This document shows, piece after piece, positions 5,911-13,441 of a stretch of 14,914 nucleotides of DNA (its first letter is position 1; the number at the start of each line of letters is the position of its first letter). The stretch is from Thermoflexales bacterium (GTDB lineage Bacteria > Chloroflexota > Anaerolineae > Fen-1058): contig JADGQE010000033.1 of assembly GCA_017882055.1 (NCBI GenBank), forward strand, positions 1 to 14,914, given 5' to 3'. Made by a program: the position numbers and the translations under genes. The notes under the pieces are model-generated. The model had not been told where the DNA came from. It worked only from the letters and a program-made list of their open reading frames with translations, and made no database searches.

Positions 5911-8619
5911 TTAGCCTGTGTTGCGCAGTCCGGCCGATATGCCGTTGATGGTCAAGACGAGTACGTCCCGCACCGACTCGGCGGCCGGACTATCGGGCTT
6001 GGGCAGGGCGCGCAATCGTCGCAGCATCTCAACTTGAATGTAGTTGAGCGGATCGACGTAGGGATTGCGCAGCTGAACGGATCGTTGAATCACCGGATCG
6101 GCCTCCATCAATTCGGTGTGACCGGTGACGGCCAGCACGGCTTCAATGGCGCGATCGTATTCGGCGCGGATGCGATCGAAAATGCCGGCAGCCAAAGCGC
6201 GATCGGGGACGAGATCAGAATACAGTGTCGCAATTCCCAGATCGGCTTTAAGCAGGGACATCTCGGCATTGTCGAGCAGGGCGCGGAAGAACGGCCAGCC
6301 CGCGTACATCTCGCGCTGGGCGGGCTGCATCGATCGATCGTTCAGCGCAGTGCCCAGGCCATACCAGCCCGGCAGATTGAAGCGACTCTGCATCCACGAG
6401 AACACCCACGGGATGGCGCGAATGTGCGTGATCTGCAAATCGCCGGCGCGGCGCGACGTGGGCCGCGAGCCGATCTGCAAGCGGCCAATCTCGTCAATGG
6501 GCGTAGCCGCGCGCCAGTAATCGACGAAGCCCGGTGTCTCATAGACGAGTGCGCGATACGCTGTTCGGGCTGAAGCCGACATGCGCGTCATCGTTTCGCG
6601 CCAGCGTGCGCTGACGTTGGGGGACTGCTCGTTGGGCGCGCTGGCCAGCAAAACCGCGTTGACGATCTGTTCCAGATGTCGATGCGCGAGTTCGGGGTTA
6701 GCGTAGTTCGAAGCGATCGTTTCGCCTTGTTCGGTCAATCGGAAGCGGCCTTGAAGGGTGCCGGGCGGCTGCGCGCGAATGGCGCGATTGGCCGGGCCGC
6801 CGCCGCGCGCCACCGTCCCGCCGCGTCCATGAAACAGCGTGAGGCGGATGCCGAACTTGTGACACAGGCGCGCGATGTTTTCCTGCGCTTGATACAACGC
6901 CCAATTCGCCGCGAGGTAGCCGCCGTCTTTGTTGCTGTCCGAGTAGCCGATCATCACGATTTGCCCGGCGGCACAGCGTGCGAGGTGAAGTCGATAGACG
7001 TCGAGCGAAAAGAGATCGGCCAGGATGCGCGGCGCAGCCTCGAGATCGTCGAGTGTTTCAAACAGCGGCACGATGTGCAGGCACTCGTCGCAACCGGCCC
7101 AACGCGCCAGGAGCAAGACCGTCAGCACATCGGCCGGGCTGTGTGTCATGGACACGATAAAGGGTCCAAGCAGTTCGTGGCCGTAGACCGATTGAACACG
7201 CGCGATCAATTGAAACAGCGCCCACGTTTCGGCCGTTTCCGGCGTCACCCCGGCGTGCGCTGCCAGATTGGGGCGGGGTTGCGACAGCAGCCGCGTCAAG
7301 GTGACCGTGCGCGCATGCGGAGCCTTCTCCGCAAAGTTTACATCGAGATTCAGGGCGCGCAGAATTTCACCGAGCGCGGAGGTCAATCGGCTGGCGTCTT
7401 CACGCAGATCGAGTCGGGCCGTGTGCAAGCCGAAGATGTCTAACTGATAACGGGTCGTTTGCAGCCGGGTGCTTGCGAGGTTGCGCGGCATGTGATCGGC
7501 AATCGACTCAAGCGGCAGACTGAAGTCGCTCGTTTTGACGCGGGCGGTGTGCGGCGTCGATTCCAAAAGATGCGCCGTCATGTCCCCTTTTGAGGCGGCT
7601 TCGAGATCCGTCGCGAGCAAGGATAGAATGAGGCGATACGGTTCGGCCGCGTAACGCGTTTCAAGATAAGCCACGTGTTGGGGCAGCGGGCGGCGCGACT
7701 CAAGCCACTGCTGCAAGCCGGGCGGCAGCGGCACACGCCTGGCGCTGACGCTGAAGCGGCGGGCCAGATCGTGCAAGGCCGCGCGGTGCCGCTCGACCGC
7801 GAGACCGCGGTGCAGACGCAGCGTCTCGGCGGTGACGGCGGCTGTCACGTTGGGGTTGCCATCGCGATCGCCGCCGATCCATGACGCCAGCGTGAGCCAG
7901 TGAGGCGGGACAGAAAGATCGGGATAGTGTGTCTTCAACGCGGCATCGAGATCGGCGTAGATGCGGGGCAGGGCGTCCCAGAAGATCGCTTCGATGAAAT
8001 ACAGACCGGTGCGAACTTCATCCGTCACCGTCAGGCGGGCGGTGCGGGCGCGATCGGTCAGCCACAGCGCCGTCACTTCCGTGCGCAGCGAGGCCAGGAT
8101 CGCTTCGCGTTCACGCGGCAAAGGATCGGTGACTTGCAGCACGCGCAGCGTCTCCGTGATGCGCTGCAACTTGGACAGAATGGTGCGGCGTTTGGCCTCG
8201 GTTGGATGCGCCGTCAGGACGAGTTCGATCTTCAAATCATGCAGCAGCGCGGACAATTGATTGGCCGTTACCCCCCGTTGTTTCAACGACGTGATCGCTT
8301 CGGCAATCGAACCGCTGATAGGCTCGGGATACTGTTCGCGTTCGCGCAGACGCAGCGCCTGAACACGCGAATCTTCTTCGGCCAGATTGACCAGATCGAA
8401 ATAGAGCGTGAAAGCCGCGGCAATGGCGCGTGCGGCATCGGGCGCCAGCGCCGCGACTTCAGCCGCCAATTGATTGGCCGCGGCAGCCTCACCGGCGCGC
8501 CGCGCTTTGGCGAGTGCGCGGATATGTTCTTCGGCTTCGAACAGCGCCGGCGATTCCAGCTCGCTGATGGCGGCGCCGAGGAGTTCGCCGAAGAGGTGGA
8601 TGGTAGAAGAAAGATCCAT
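5911..8619 (-). CDS. ppc: Phosphoenolpyruvate carboxylase
   Basis: Cytosolic enzyme that adds bicarbonate to phosphoenolpyruvate, giving oxaloacetate and phosphate; it refills the TCA cycle and supplies carbon for glutamate and aspartate. The length of 902 residues is normal for the bacterial family. Signatures are TAHPTE (136-141) with the catalytic His138, GGDRDGNP (249-256), FGLHTARLDLR (396-406), GYSDSNKDGG (558-567), FHGRGGTVARGGGP (596-609), QGET (631-634), RAIPWVFSWMQ, LRNPYVDPLNYIQ and the C-terminal signature NGISAGLRNTG. It lacks the plant-type N-terminal phosphorylation extension. No Shine-Dalgarno is visible at the start. Instead the ATG sits at the edge of a 7-bp repeat array that fills the whole 41-bp gap from the response regulator gene, so it is probably co-transcribed with the two-component pair. 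Confidence 0.97.
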   Translation of the reverse strand: MDLSSTIHLFGELLGAAISELESPALFEAEEHIRALAKARRAGEAAAANQLAAEVAALAPDAARAIAAAFTLYFDLVNLAEEDSRVQALRLREREQYPEPISGSIAEAITSLKQRGVTANQLSALLHDLKIELVLTAHPTEAKRRTILSKLQRITETLRVLQVTDPLPREREAILASLRTEVTALWLTDRARTARLTVTDEVRTGLYFIEAIFWDALPRIYADLDAALKTHYPDLSVPPHWLTLASWIGGDRDGNPNVTAAVTAETLRLHRGLAVERHRAALHDLARRFSVSARRVPLPPGLQQWLESRRPLPQHVAYLETRYAAEPYRLILSLLATDLEAASKGDMTAHLLESTPHTARVKTSDFSLPLESIADHMPRNLASTRLQTTRYQLDIFGLHTARLDLREDASRLTSALGEILRALNLDVNFAEKAPHARTVTLTRLLSQPRPNLAAHAGVTPETAETWALFQLIARVQSVYGHELLGPFIVSMTHSPADVLTVLLLARWAGCDECLHIVPLFETLDDLEAAPRILADLFSLDVYRLHLARCAAGQIVMIGYSDSNKDGGYLAANWALYQAQENIARLCHKFGIRLTLFHGRGGTVARGGGPANRAIRAQPPGTLQGRFRLTEQGETIASNYANPELAHRHLEQIVNAVLLASAPNEQSPNVSARWRETMTRMSASARTAYRALVYETPGFVDYWRAATPIDEIGRLQIGSRPTSRRAGDLQITHIRAIPWVFSWMQSRFNLPGWYGLGTALNDRSMQPAQREMYAGWPFFRALLDNAEMSLLKADLGIATLYSDLVPDRALAAGIFDRIRAEYDRAIEAVLAVTGHTELMEADPVIQRSVQLRNPYVDPLNYIQVEMLRRLRALPKPDSPAAESVRDVLVLTINGISAGLRNTG

Positions 8620-8658
8620 TGCTGATTGCTGATTGCGGATTGCGGATTGCCGATTCGC
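8617..8658 (+). repeat. 7-bp tandem repeat array at the PEP carboxylase start
   Basis: Six 7-base units in perfect phase run without a break: one variant CATTGCT, then GATTGCT, two of GATTGCG, then GATTGCC and GATTCGC. The first unit contains the complement of the PEP carboxylase ATG, so the start codon is inside the array. It occupies essentially all of the space between the response regulator stop (8661) and PEP carboxylase. Confidence 0.75.
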
Positions 8659-8660
8659 GT

Positions 8661-9737
8661 TCAGTGTGAGGTGCCCGCACCGGCGCGCAAGGCCACGGCC
8701 ACCGCACCCGCGCGGCTGCTGACTTCAAGTTTCTGGAAGATGTGATCGACGTGTTTCTTGACGGTGTTGGACGATACGCCCAATCTTTCCGCGATGATGC
8801 GATTCGTGCAGCCCTCAACCAGCAGGGCCAGCACGTCGCGCTCGCGCTCGGTGAGATCGGCTAACTGCCGCTCGGTTCTCTGCTCGATCGCGGCCAGGGC
8901 GGCTGGCGGCACCGCTTTGAAGTCGGATGGCTGCACTTGAATGGCTTCAGCAACTAAGTTCCGGAACGTGCGTCGATCAAAACCTTCTTTCTCGACGAAG
9001 GCAAAAACGCCGAATTCATCGTAAGCCCGATCGACGTCTTCCGGCACGCCGAGCGCGCTGACGACGATCGTCGGCAGACCGCGTTGATGGGCCGCGCGCA
9101 GCAGCCAGAAGCCGTCGCGGTTATCTTGAGGCGCGGCCGAGCTAATGAGATGCAGATCGACAATCGCCAGCGCGAACTCCATCCGTTGCAGCCAGCCGCG
9201 CGCTTCGGCATAACTGGCCGCGGTGTGCAACGCATAACCGGCGTCTTCCAAAATGTCTACATAGATCGCGCGCCACTGCGTGTCATCTTCGACGATGATG
9301 ATGTGCGGGCCTTCAGGCTGGAGCAGGCCGGGCTGCCGCCGGATCAGATCGATCAACGCTTCGCGCCGAAAGGACTCCTTGGACATCCACTGCAAAACGT
9401 TGGGGCGTTGAGCCATCTCGTCGGCGAGATCGGCTTCGGGCAGGCCCGAGAGGATGACGCAGGGTGTGCCGAGCTCGGCCAGACGATCACACACACTTAA
9501 GCCGGCGCGGTTGCCGGTCTCGGTTGGATCGAGCGATACATCGAGGATGGCCAATTGATAAGCGCTCACCTCGGCGGGCGGCGCGCTCAGGGCGGTGACT
9601 TTGAAGCCGAGGTCGGTGAGTATTTCGCCGACAATGGTTTGCCAATGCCGTTCGTCGTCGATGACGAGCGCGTGCGGAGTTTGATTTTTCCGGGTCGCTG
9701 AAGATTGCAGGATTGGGTCGGAATGTTGATCGGTCAT
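8661..9737 (-). CDS. Response regulator with two receiver domains and LuxR-type HTH
   Basis: A DNA-binding regulator of 358 residues. Receiver 1 (about 21-135) has the acidic pair D27/D28, phospho-acceptor D66 in LAILDVSL, S97 and K120. Receiver 2 (about 145-265) has E150/D151/D152, D194 in LAIVDLHL, S227 and K250. Both therefore look competent for phosphorylation. The C-terminal LTERERDVLALLVEGCTNRI onward (295-350) is a LuxR/NarL-type helix-turn-helix with NTVKKHV as recognition helix. The start at 9737 overlaps the histidine kinase stop as ATGA; longer in-frame starts would read back through kinase sequence. The pairing and coupling identify the histidine kinase as its partner. The nearest downstream gene is PEP carboxylase, 41 bp away, but targets cannot be read from sequence. 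Confidence 0.93.
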   Translation of the reverse strand: MTDQHSDPILQSSATRKNQTPHALVIDDERHWQTIVGEILTDLGFKVTALSAPPAEVSAYQLAILDVSLDPTETGNRAGLSVCDRLAELGTPCVILSGLPEADLADEMAQRPNVLQWMSKESFRREALIDLIRRQPGLLQPEGPHIIIVEDDTQWRAIYVDILEDAGYALHTAASYAEARGWLQRMEFALAIVDLHLISSAAPQDNRDGFWLLRAAHQRGLPTIVVSALGVPEDVDRAYDEFGVFAFVEKEGFDRRTFRNLVAEAIQVQPSDFKAVPPAALAAIEQRTERQLADLTERERDVLALLVEGCTNRIIAERLGVSSNTVKKHVDHIFQKLEVSSRAGAVAVALRAGAGTSH

Positions 9738-12031
9738 CGTGTGCGCTCCAGTGCGGGTGCAGGCGGCAGCCGGACAATGAAGGCGCAGCCCGGCTCGGCC
9801 GCATCCGTGACGACGATGCTGCCACCAAAGCGCTGCGCCAACGATTTGGTCCACCATAAACCGAAGCCCAACTTCTGGAGCGAAGCTTTGGTCGAGAAGT
9901 CCGGCTCGAAGATCTTTTCGCGGTAGGCGGCCGGCACGCCGGGGCCGTCATCGACGACGGCGATCTCCACCCATTCACGCGTATGATCGATCGGATCGGC
10001 GATCACGCGCCCGTTCACTTTGATGTGGCCGGGCCGATCGGCGATCGCGTCCAACGCGTTTTCGAGCAAGTTGAAGAGCACGAGGCGGAGCTGCTCTTCG
10101 CCCGCCAGCACCGGCGGCAAAGCCGCGAGACCGGATTGCGATAGCTCGACGTGGGCGGGCAGCGTCAGACGGGCCCTGGCGGTCTGGTAGCATTTTTCAA
10201 CCGAGGTCGGTTGCAGCCGCAGCGGGCGCAGATACGCCATCGATTCGCGCGCGATTTCCATCGCAGCCCGCGCACTGTCTTCCACATCGCGCAGCGCGGG
10301 CTGGACGTAGCTATCGGCTTGCAGGGCAGGGCGCTTATCGAGGATGCCCTGGATGCGTACCGGAATGGCGCCGATCAGATTGTTGACGCGATGCAGCAAG
10401 TTCGCGGCGATGTCGCCCAGGACGGCAAAGGTCTCGGCCACGGCCTGTCGTTCACGCGCCAACTTGAGGAGTTCCAGGGCTTCGGCCTGCTGTAACGCCA
10501 GGGCCGCGTGATTGGCGAGGCTGGTCAGCAAACGCGTGTCCCAATCGGAAAAGGCGCGTGACTCGGTGCTGTAGACGGCGAAAGCGCCGCGCGGCGTGTC
10601 ATCGCGCGTGACGAGGGGCACGACCAGGGCTGAGATCCAGCCCATTTGCTGTGCTAGATCGGGATAATGCACGCGCTGGTCCGACATGAGATCGAGGCAG
10701 GCCACGGGCTGGCGGGCGAGAATGGCCGTGCCGATCAGACTATGGTGCAGGGCCATGGGATAGCGCGGCGGAAGATCGTGATTCGCGGCGCGCATGATCA
10801 GCGATTGGGGTTGTGCGCGGTCGATTTCCCAGATCGCACCGTGCGGCACGTTGAGCAGATCGCAGGCCCGATCGATGATCAGCGCGAACAAGTCATCGGG
10901 CGAGCGCAGGATGAGCTGCCCGGTGATTTCCTGGATCGTGTCCAGCAGCTTCGCTTCTTGAATCGCAATGACGGCCGGAGTGGCGAGCGCTTCCAGCAAA
11001 CGCTGATCGCTGGCGTCGAAAGCGTTCAGGCGCGGACTCTCGACGTTGAGCACGCCTTCCAGCCCGCCGCCCGATCCCAGCAGCGGCACCACCAGTTCAG
11101 ATCGCATGGCGCGGCCGCGATGCAGCGGTAGATAAATATCCGCCCAGGGCTGCTGGCTGAGATCGGCGATGCAGACGGCGGTGCGGTGTTGAGCGACCCA
11201 ACCCATAATGCCGCGGTGTTCGCCAATCTCAAGACTCTCGGTATTGGTCTCCTCCGGCTCATCGCCGCCCGCGACCATGTTCGGTTGGAGCAGTCCGGTG
11301 CGTTTGTCGAGCAAACGGAAAGAACCGTATTCGGCCCGGATGAGTTCGATGGCGGTATTGAGAATTTCGTGCAGGGTGTCGGCCAGGCTGGCGCGCGAGC
11401 TGATCAGGCGGCTGGCTTGCTGCAGGCGCTCGAGTTCATCGACCTTGCGCTGCAAGGCCCGATTGATGCCTTCAAACTGGCGCGTGTTGTAAATGGCGAC
11501 GGCCGCCAACTGCACGAAGGTATCCAGCACGAACAACTCGTCGGTGGAGAAGCGGTGCCGGGCGCGCAGATCGATGTATAACGCGCCGACCGGCCGGCCG
11601 GCGACGAGCAGCGGATAACACGCCGCGGTGCGAAAGCCGGCCTGATATTTGAGCGGGTGAAAGGTGATGTCGCTCTCTTCATAGGACAGCACGCGCGATC
11701 GGCGGGCCAGCGCGGTTGCGCCTACGCCCTGCGGTCGAGGGGTATCGCCAATCGACGGCGTTTGGCCTTCGCCCGCCGACACGCGCGAGTCAGGATCGAA
11801 TTCGTTCCGGGTGGCATCGTAAGTGTAAATCACGGCGGCAGCGCCATAGACGCCATCAGGATCGATCAAGCGAACGGCGGTCTGGGTAATCAACTGCAAT
11901 GCCTCGCCCAGCGAGGTTTCCGGGCCGATGCGATTGATCTCAGCGCCGGCATCGCGCAGGATCGCCAGCGTCGATTGCACGTAAGCCGGATCGCGCGGCT
12001 CATTCAAAGGTTCAGGTGGATTAGCAAGCAT
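9734..12031 (-). CDS. Cytosolic sensor histidine kinase with three GAF domains
   Basis: A two-component sensor of 765 residues with no membrane segment or signal peptide, so it senses cytoplasmic cues. Three GAF-type domains occupy about 35-190, 205-360 and 370-515. Segments such as GALYIDL, GVLNVES and GAFAVYSTESRAFSDWD are the usual GAF C-terminal strands, and short coiled linkers join the domains. The dimerisation helix has His547 in ANLLHRVNNLIGAI. The ATPase domain shows the N box NLLENALDAI (654-663), DDGPGVP (694-700), IFEPDFSTK (707-715) and GFGLWWTKSL (722-731). The response regulator follows with an ATGA overlap. Only a weak AGAAAG stands before the ATG. A strong promoter lies at 12169-12197, with a stem-loop between it and the start. 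Confidence 0.93.
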   Translation of the reverse strand: MLANPPEPLNEPRDPAYVQSTLAILRDAGAEINRIGPETSLGEALQLITQTAVRLIDPDGVYGAAAVIYTYDATRNEFDPDSRVSAGEGQTPSIGDTPRPQGVGATALARRSRVLSYEESDITFHPLKYQAGFRTAACYPLLVAGRPVGALYIDLRARHRFSTDELFVLDTFVQLAAVAIYNTRQFEGINRALQRKVDELERLQQASRLISSRASLADTLHEILNTAIELIRAEYGSFRLLDKRTGLLQPNMVAGGDEPEETNTESLEIGEHRGIMGWVAQHRTAVCIADLSQQPWADIYLPLHRGRAMRSELVVPLLGSGGGLEGVLNVESPRLNAFDASDQRLLEALATPAVIAIQEAKLLDTIQEITGQLILRSPDDLFALIIDRACDLLNVPHGAIWEIDRAQPQSLIMRAANHDLPPRYPMALHHSLIGTAILARQPVACLDLMSDQRVHYPDLAQQMGWISALVVPLVTRDDTPRGAFAVYSTESRAFSDWDTRLLTSLANHAALALQQAEALELLKLARERQAVAETFAVLGDIAANLLHRVNNLIGAIPVRIQGILDKRPALQADSYVQPALRDVEDSARAAMEIARESMAYLRPLRLQPTSVEKCYQTARARLTLPAHVELSQSGLAALPPVLAGEEQLRLVLFNLLENALDAIADRPGHIKVNGRVIADPIDHTREWVEIAVVDDGPGVPAAYREKIFEPDFSTKASLQKLGFGLWWTKSLAQRFGGSIVVTDAAEPGCAFIVRLPPAPALERTR

Positions 12032-12061
12032 GGATATGGCTTTCTGCAGTAACTAAGCAAA

Positions 12062-12099
12062 CAGCCCGCAACTATCGTTGCAACGATAGCCGAGGGCTG
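12062..12099 (-). promoter_or_regulatory. Stem-loop in the histidine kinase leader
   Basis: Two nested perfect stems: an outer 6-bp CAGCCC/GGGCTG, and an inner 9-bp perfect palindrome (12072-12089, CTATCGTTG and its complement), separated by a symmetric 4x4 internal loop. It ends 30 bp before the kinase ATG and lies inside the predicted leader. No T run follows, so it is more likely a regulator-binding palindrome or translational control structure than a terminator. Confidence 0.45.
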
Positions 12100-12168
12100 C
12101 GTGGCCCATTGATATTCTGATGGCGCGCGTCAAAAATTCATCGCTGCAAAAGATTCTAATTGGCAACG

Positions 12169-12197
12169 AGTTTAACATGCGGGGATGTGGGTGTCAA
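12169..12197 (-). promoter_or_regulatory. Sigma70-type promoter for the histidine kinase operon
   Basis: On the minus strand there is a consensus -35 TTGACA (12192-12197), an exact 17-bp spacer and a -10 TAAACT (12169-12174), preceded by TGT, an extended -10. The start is expected near 12162, giving a leader of about 130 bases that contains the stem-loop at 12062-12099. It is the best -35 match I noticed in the window. Confidence 0.65.
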
Positions 12198-12245
12198 GGG
12201 ATGATTGAAATCGGTATAGGTTGCTCATATTTGATGCTCCATCAA

Positions 12246-12265
12246 TTGATGCTATACTACTCGCA
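12246..12265 (+). promoter_or_regulatory. Promoter-like repeat, copy 1
   Basis: First of three identical copies of TTGATGCTATACTACTCGCA. It contains an extended -10, TGCTATACT (-10 at 12253-12258). Here a plausible -35, TTGATG, lies at 12231-12236 with a 16-bp spacer. The copy abuts the hsdM remnant directly. Any transcript start would fall at the ATG at 12265, which is out of frame with hsdM and soon meets a stop. Confidence 0.55.
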
Positions 12266-12437
12266 TGGCTACGTGTTGACTCCCGGCCGATACGTCGGAG
12301 CGGAAGATGTGGAAGATGACGGCGAGCCATTTGACGAGAAGGTAAAACGCCTTACAATCAAGTTAGACGAGCAGTTCCGCGAATCGGCGCAGCTGGAGCA
12401 GGCGATTCGTGAGAATTTGCGCCGGTTGAAGCAATAA
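12264..12437 (+). pseudogene. 3' remnant of type I restriction-modification methylase hsdM
   Basis: The frame from 12264 to a TAA at 12435-12437 encodes about 57 residues: HGYVLTPGRYVG, then an acidic stretch (GAEDVEDDGEPF), then a helical tail with KLDEQFRESAQL ending in NLRRLKQ. This is the conserved C-terminus of HsdM, the N6-adenine methylase subunit of type I restriction systems. The catalytic NPPF domain and more than 400 preceding residues are absent. The match begins exactly at the edge of promoter-like repeat copy 1. An ATG-started frame (12120) reads through it, but its first ~48 codons are not HsdM-like. I call it a dead fragment left by deletion or recombination. A small functional coiled-coil peptide is a remote alternative. 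Confidence 0.75.
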
Positions 12438-12498
12438 CCGGTTATTAAGCGTTTCCGCTAATCGCTTTAATAAGCGAGCACTGCATTTAACGATCGTT
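12433..12498. promoter_or_regulatory. Palindromes upstream of the VapBC-like pair
   Basis: The gap before the antitoxin holds a perfect 14-bp palindrome AATAACCGGTTATT (12433-12446), a bulged inverted repeat (TTATTAAGCG, 12442-12451, against CGCTTTAATAA, 12463-12473) and a 10-bp palindrome AACGATCGTT (12489-12498). Antitoxins of this class usually repress their own operon by binding palindromes here. I could not pick out a convincing -35/-10 pair; read-through from the repeat promoter at 12246 is possible. Confidence 0.35.
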
Positions 12499-12538
12499 GA
12501 ATAAAGGAACCAGGACAGATGCAACGAGGAGATGGACT

Positions 12539-12793
12539 ATGACGACGACTCTACTGGACGATTTGATCGAAAAGGTTGATGCGCTGACGGCTGAAGACCA
12601 ATTGCGTCTCGCTGATCATTTAGTGCAGCGCGCGTTGCAAAATTTGCCCACCGCGAGGCCCCGCCGCAAATGGCGTGAAATTCGCGGCTTGCTGCCGTAT
12701 CCTGCTTTCGGGGAAGACGCGCAGGCCTACATCACGCGAACCCGACGCGAAGGCGATGAGCATCGTGAGCAAATCCTGCGAGGTAAAGCATGA
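12539..12793 (+). CDS. VapB-like antitoxin
   Basis: An 84-residue protein. The N-terminal part (MTTTLLDDLIEKVDALTAED) is a helical stretch common in antitoxins that precede PIN toxins. The second half (PRRKWREIRGLLPYPAFGED, then a charged TRTRREGDEHREQ tail) is the part expected to wrap round the toxin. I recall similar proteins beside PIN toxins in Chloroflexota and cyanobacteria. The start at 12539 is chosen for GAGGAG at 12526-12531, seven bases upstream, rather than the ATG at 12497, which lacks such a site. The stop overlaps the toxin start as ATGA. It should neutralise the toxin and probably autoregulate the operon. Confidence 0.75.
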   Translation: MTTTLLDDLIEKVDALTAEDQLRLADHLVQRALQNLPTARPRRKWREIRGLLPYPAFGEDAQAYITRTRREGDEHREQILRGKA

Positions 12794-13239
12794 AGATCTC
12801 AGATCGGCTACGGCCTGTCACGCGATTGTTTCTGGATACCGCGCCAGTAATCTATTTTGTCGAGAAGCATCCGCGCTATCTCGACATGACGGAGACTGTG
12901 TTCGATCGTTTGGATAGCAACTCACTCGCTGGGGTGACTTCGCCGGTGACACTAGCCGAAAGTCTGGTCGTGCCCTATCGTTTAGGTCGGAACGAAGCAG
13001 CGCAAACGTTTACTGATCTGATCGTCAATGGCAGCAACGTTTCATTTGTCGTTATTGATCAGGCTATTGCCGATAAAGCCGCCGAACTGCGCGCTCGCTA
13101 CAATTTGCTGCTGCCCGATTCGTTCCAGTTGGCCGTAGCCCTCCACGCGGGCTGCGACGCATTCCTCACCAACGACGCTGATCTCAAACGTATTACTGAG
13201 ATCGACGTGCTGGTGCTCGACGATCTGGAACCCGATTGA
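12790..13239 (+). CDS. VapC-like PIN-domain ribonuclease toxin
   Basis: A 149-residue PIN-domain protein, expected to be a magnesium-dependent RNase that inhibits translation when free of antitoxin. The acidic site is complete: D16 in FLDTAPVIYF, E57 in TLAESLVVP, D110 in LLLPDSFQLA and D129 in FLTNDADL. The ATGA overlap with the preceding antitoxin gene is the classic vapBC layout. The pair sits between two hsdM-derived fragments, so it was probably acquired with, or inserted into, a decayed restriction locus. The frame is intact, so it is likely functional. Confidence 0.88.
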   Translation: MKISDRLRPVTRLFLDTAPVIYFVEKHPRYLDMTETVFDRLDSNSLAGVTSPVTLAESLVVPYRLGRNEAAQTFTDLIVNGSNVSFVVIDQAIADKAAELRARYNLLLPDSFQLAVALHAGCDAFLTNDADLKRITEIDVLVLDDLEPD

Positions 13240-13260
13240 ACACTCTACTGACAACGCACT

Positions 13261-13290
13261 AACGGCGGCAGCGCGATGACTGCCGCCGTT
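13261..13290. terminator. Hairpin after the VapBC-like operon
   Basis: A perfect 11-bp stem (AACGGCGGCAG and its complement) with an 8-base loop begins 21 bp beyond the toxin stop. No T tract follows (TTGTCTG), so termination may be weak, but position and stability suit an operon end. Confidence 0.5.
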
Positions 13291-13298
13291 GTCTGTAG

Positions 13299-13396
13299 AG
13301 ACCTCGGAGGTTTTACCCGCCGAGGCGCAAGTCCTGACGGATGACGTGGATAGGCAGCCAGCGCGACCAGATTGTGCTGGAAAACCTCCGAGGTCT
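13299..13396. repeat. 98-bp element bounded by 16-bp inverted repeats
   Basis: Perfect 16-bp inverted repeats AGACCTCGGAGGTTTT (13299-13314) and its complement (13381-13396) bound a 66-bp non-coding core. The arms are themselves nearly palindromic (ACCTC-G-GAGGT), so each could form a small hairpin or bind a dimer. I see no clear target-site duplication. It resembles a MITE or extragenic palindromic repeat. Confidence 0.55.
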
Positions 13397-13399
13397 TGA

Positions 13400-13441
13400 C
13401 TGGCGAAACTTGATGAGCAGTTCAAAGAGTCCGCGCGATTA
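13400..13441 (+). pseudogene. Second hsdM-like scrap
   Basis: Fourteen codons read LAKLDEQFKESARL, matching KLDEQFRESAQL of the larger hsdM remnant at 10 of 12 positions, while the DNA differs at about a third of bases, mostly at silent sites. A stop codon lies directly before it. The match is short, so chance is not excluded, but a second decayed hsdM 3' end is the best reading. It is wedged between the inverted-repeat element and the 7-bp array. Confidence 0.4.

Noticed and set aside
12120..12263. Upstream part of the 105-codon plus-strand frame that includes the hsdM fragment
   Set aside because: The first ~48 codons have no HsdM similarity and cover the histidine kinase promoter and repeat copy 1. 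The frame is open by chance.
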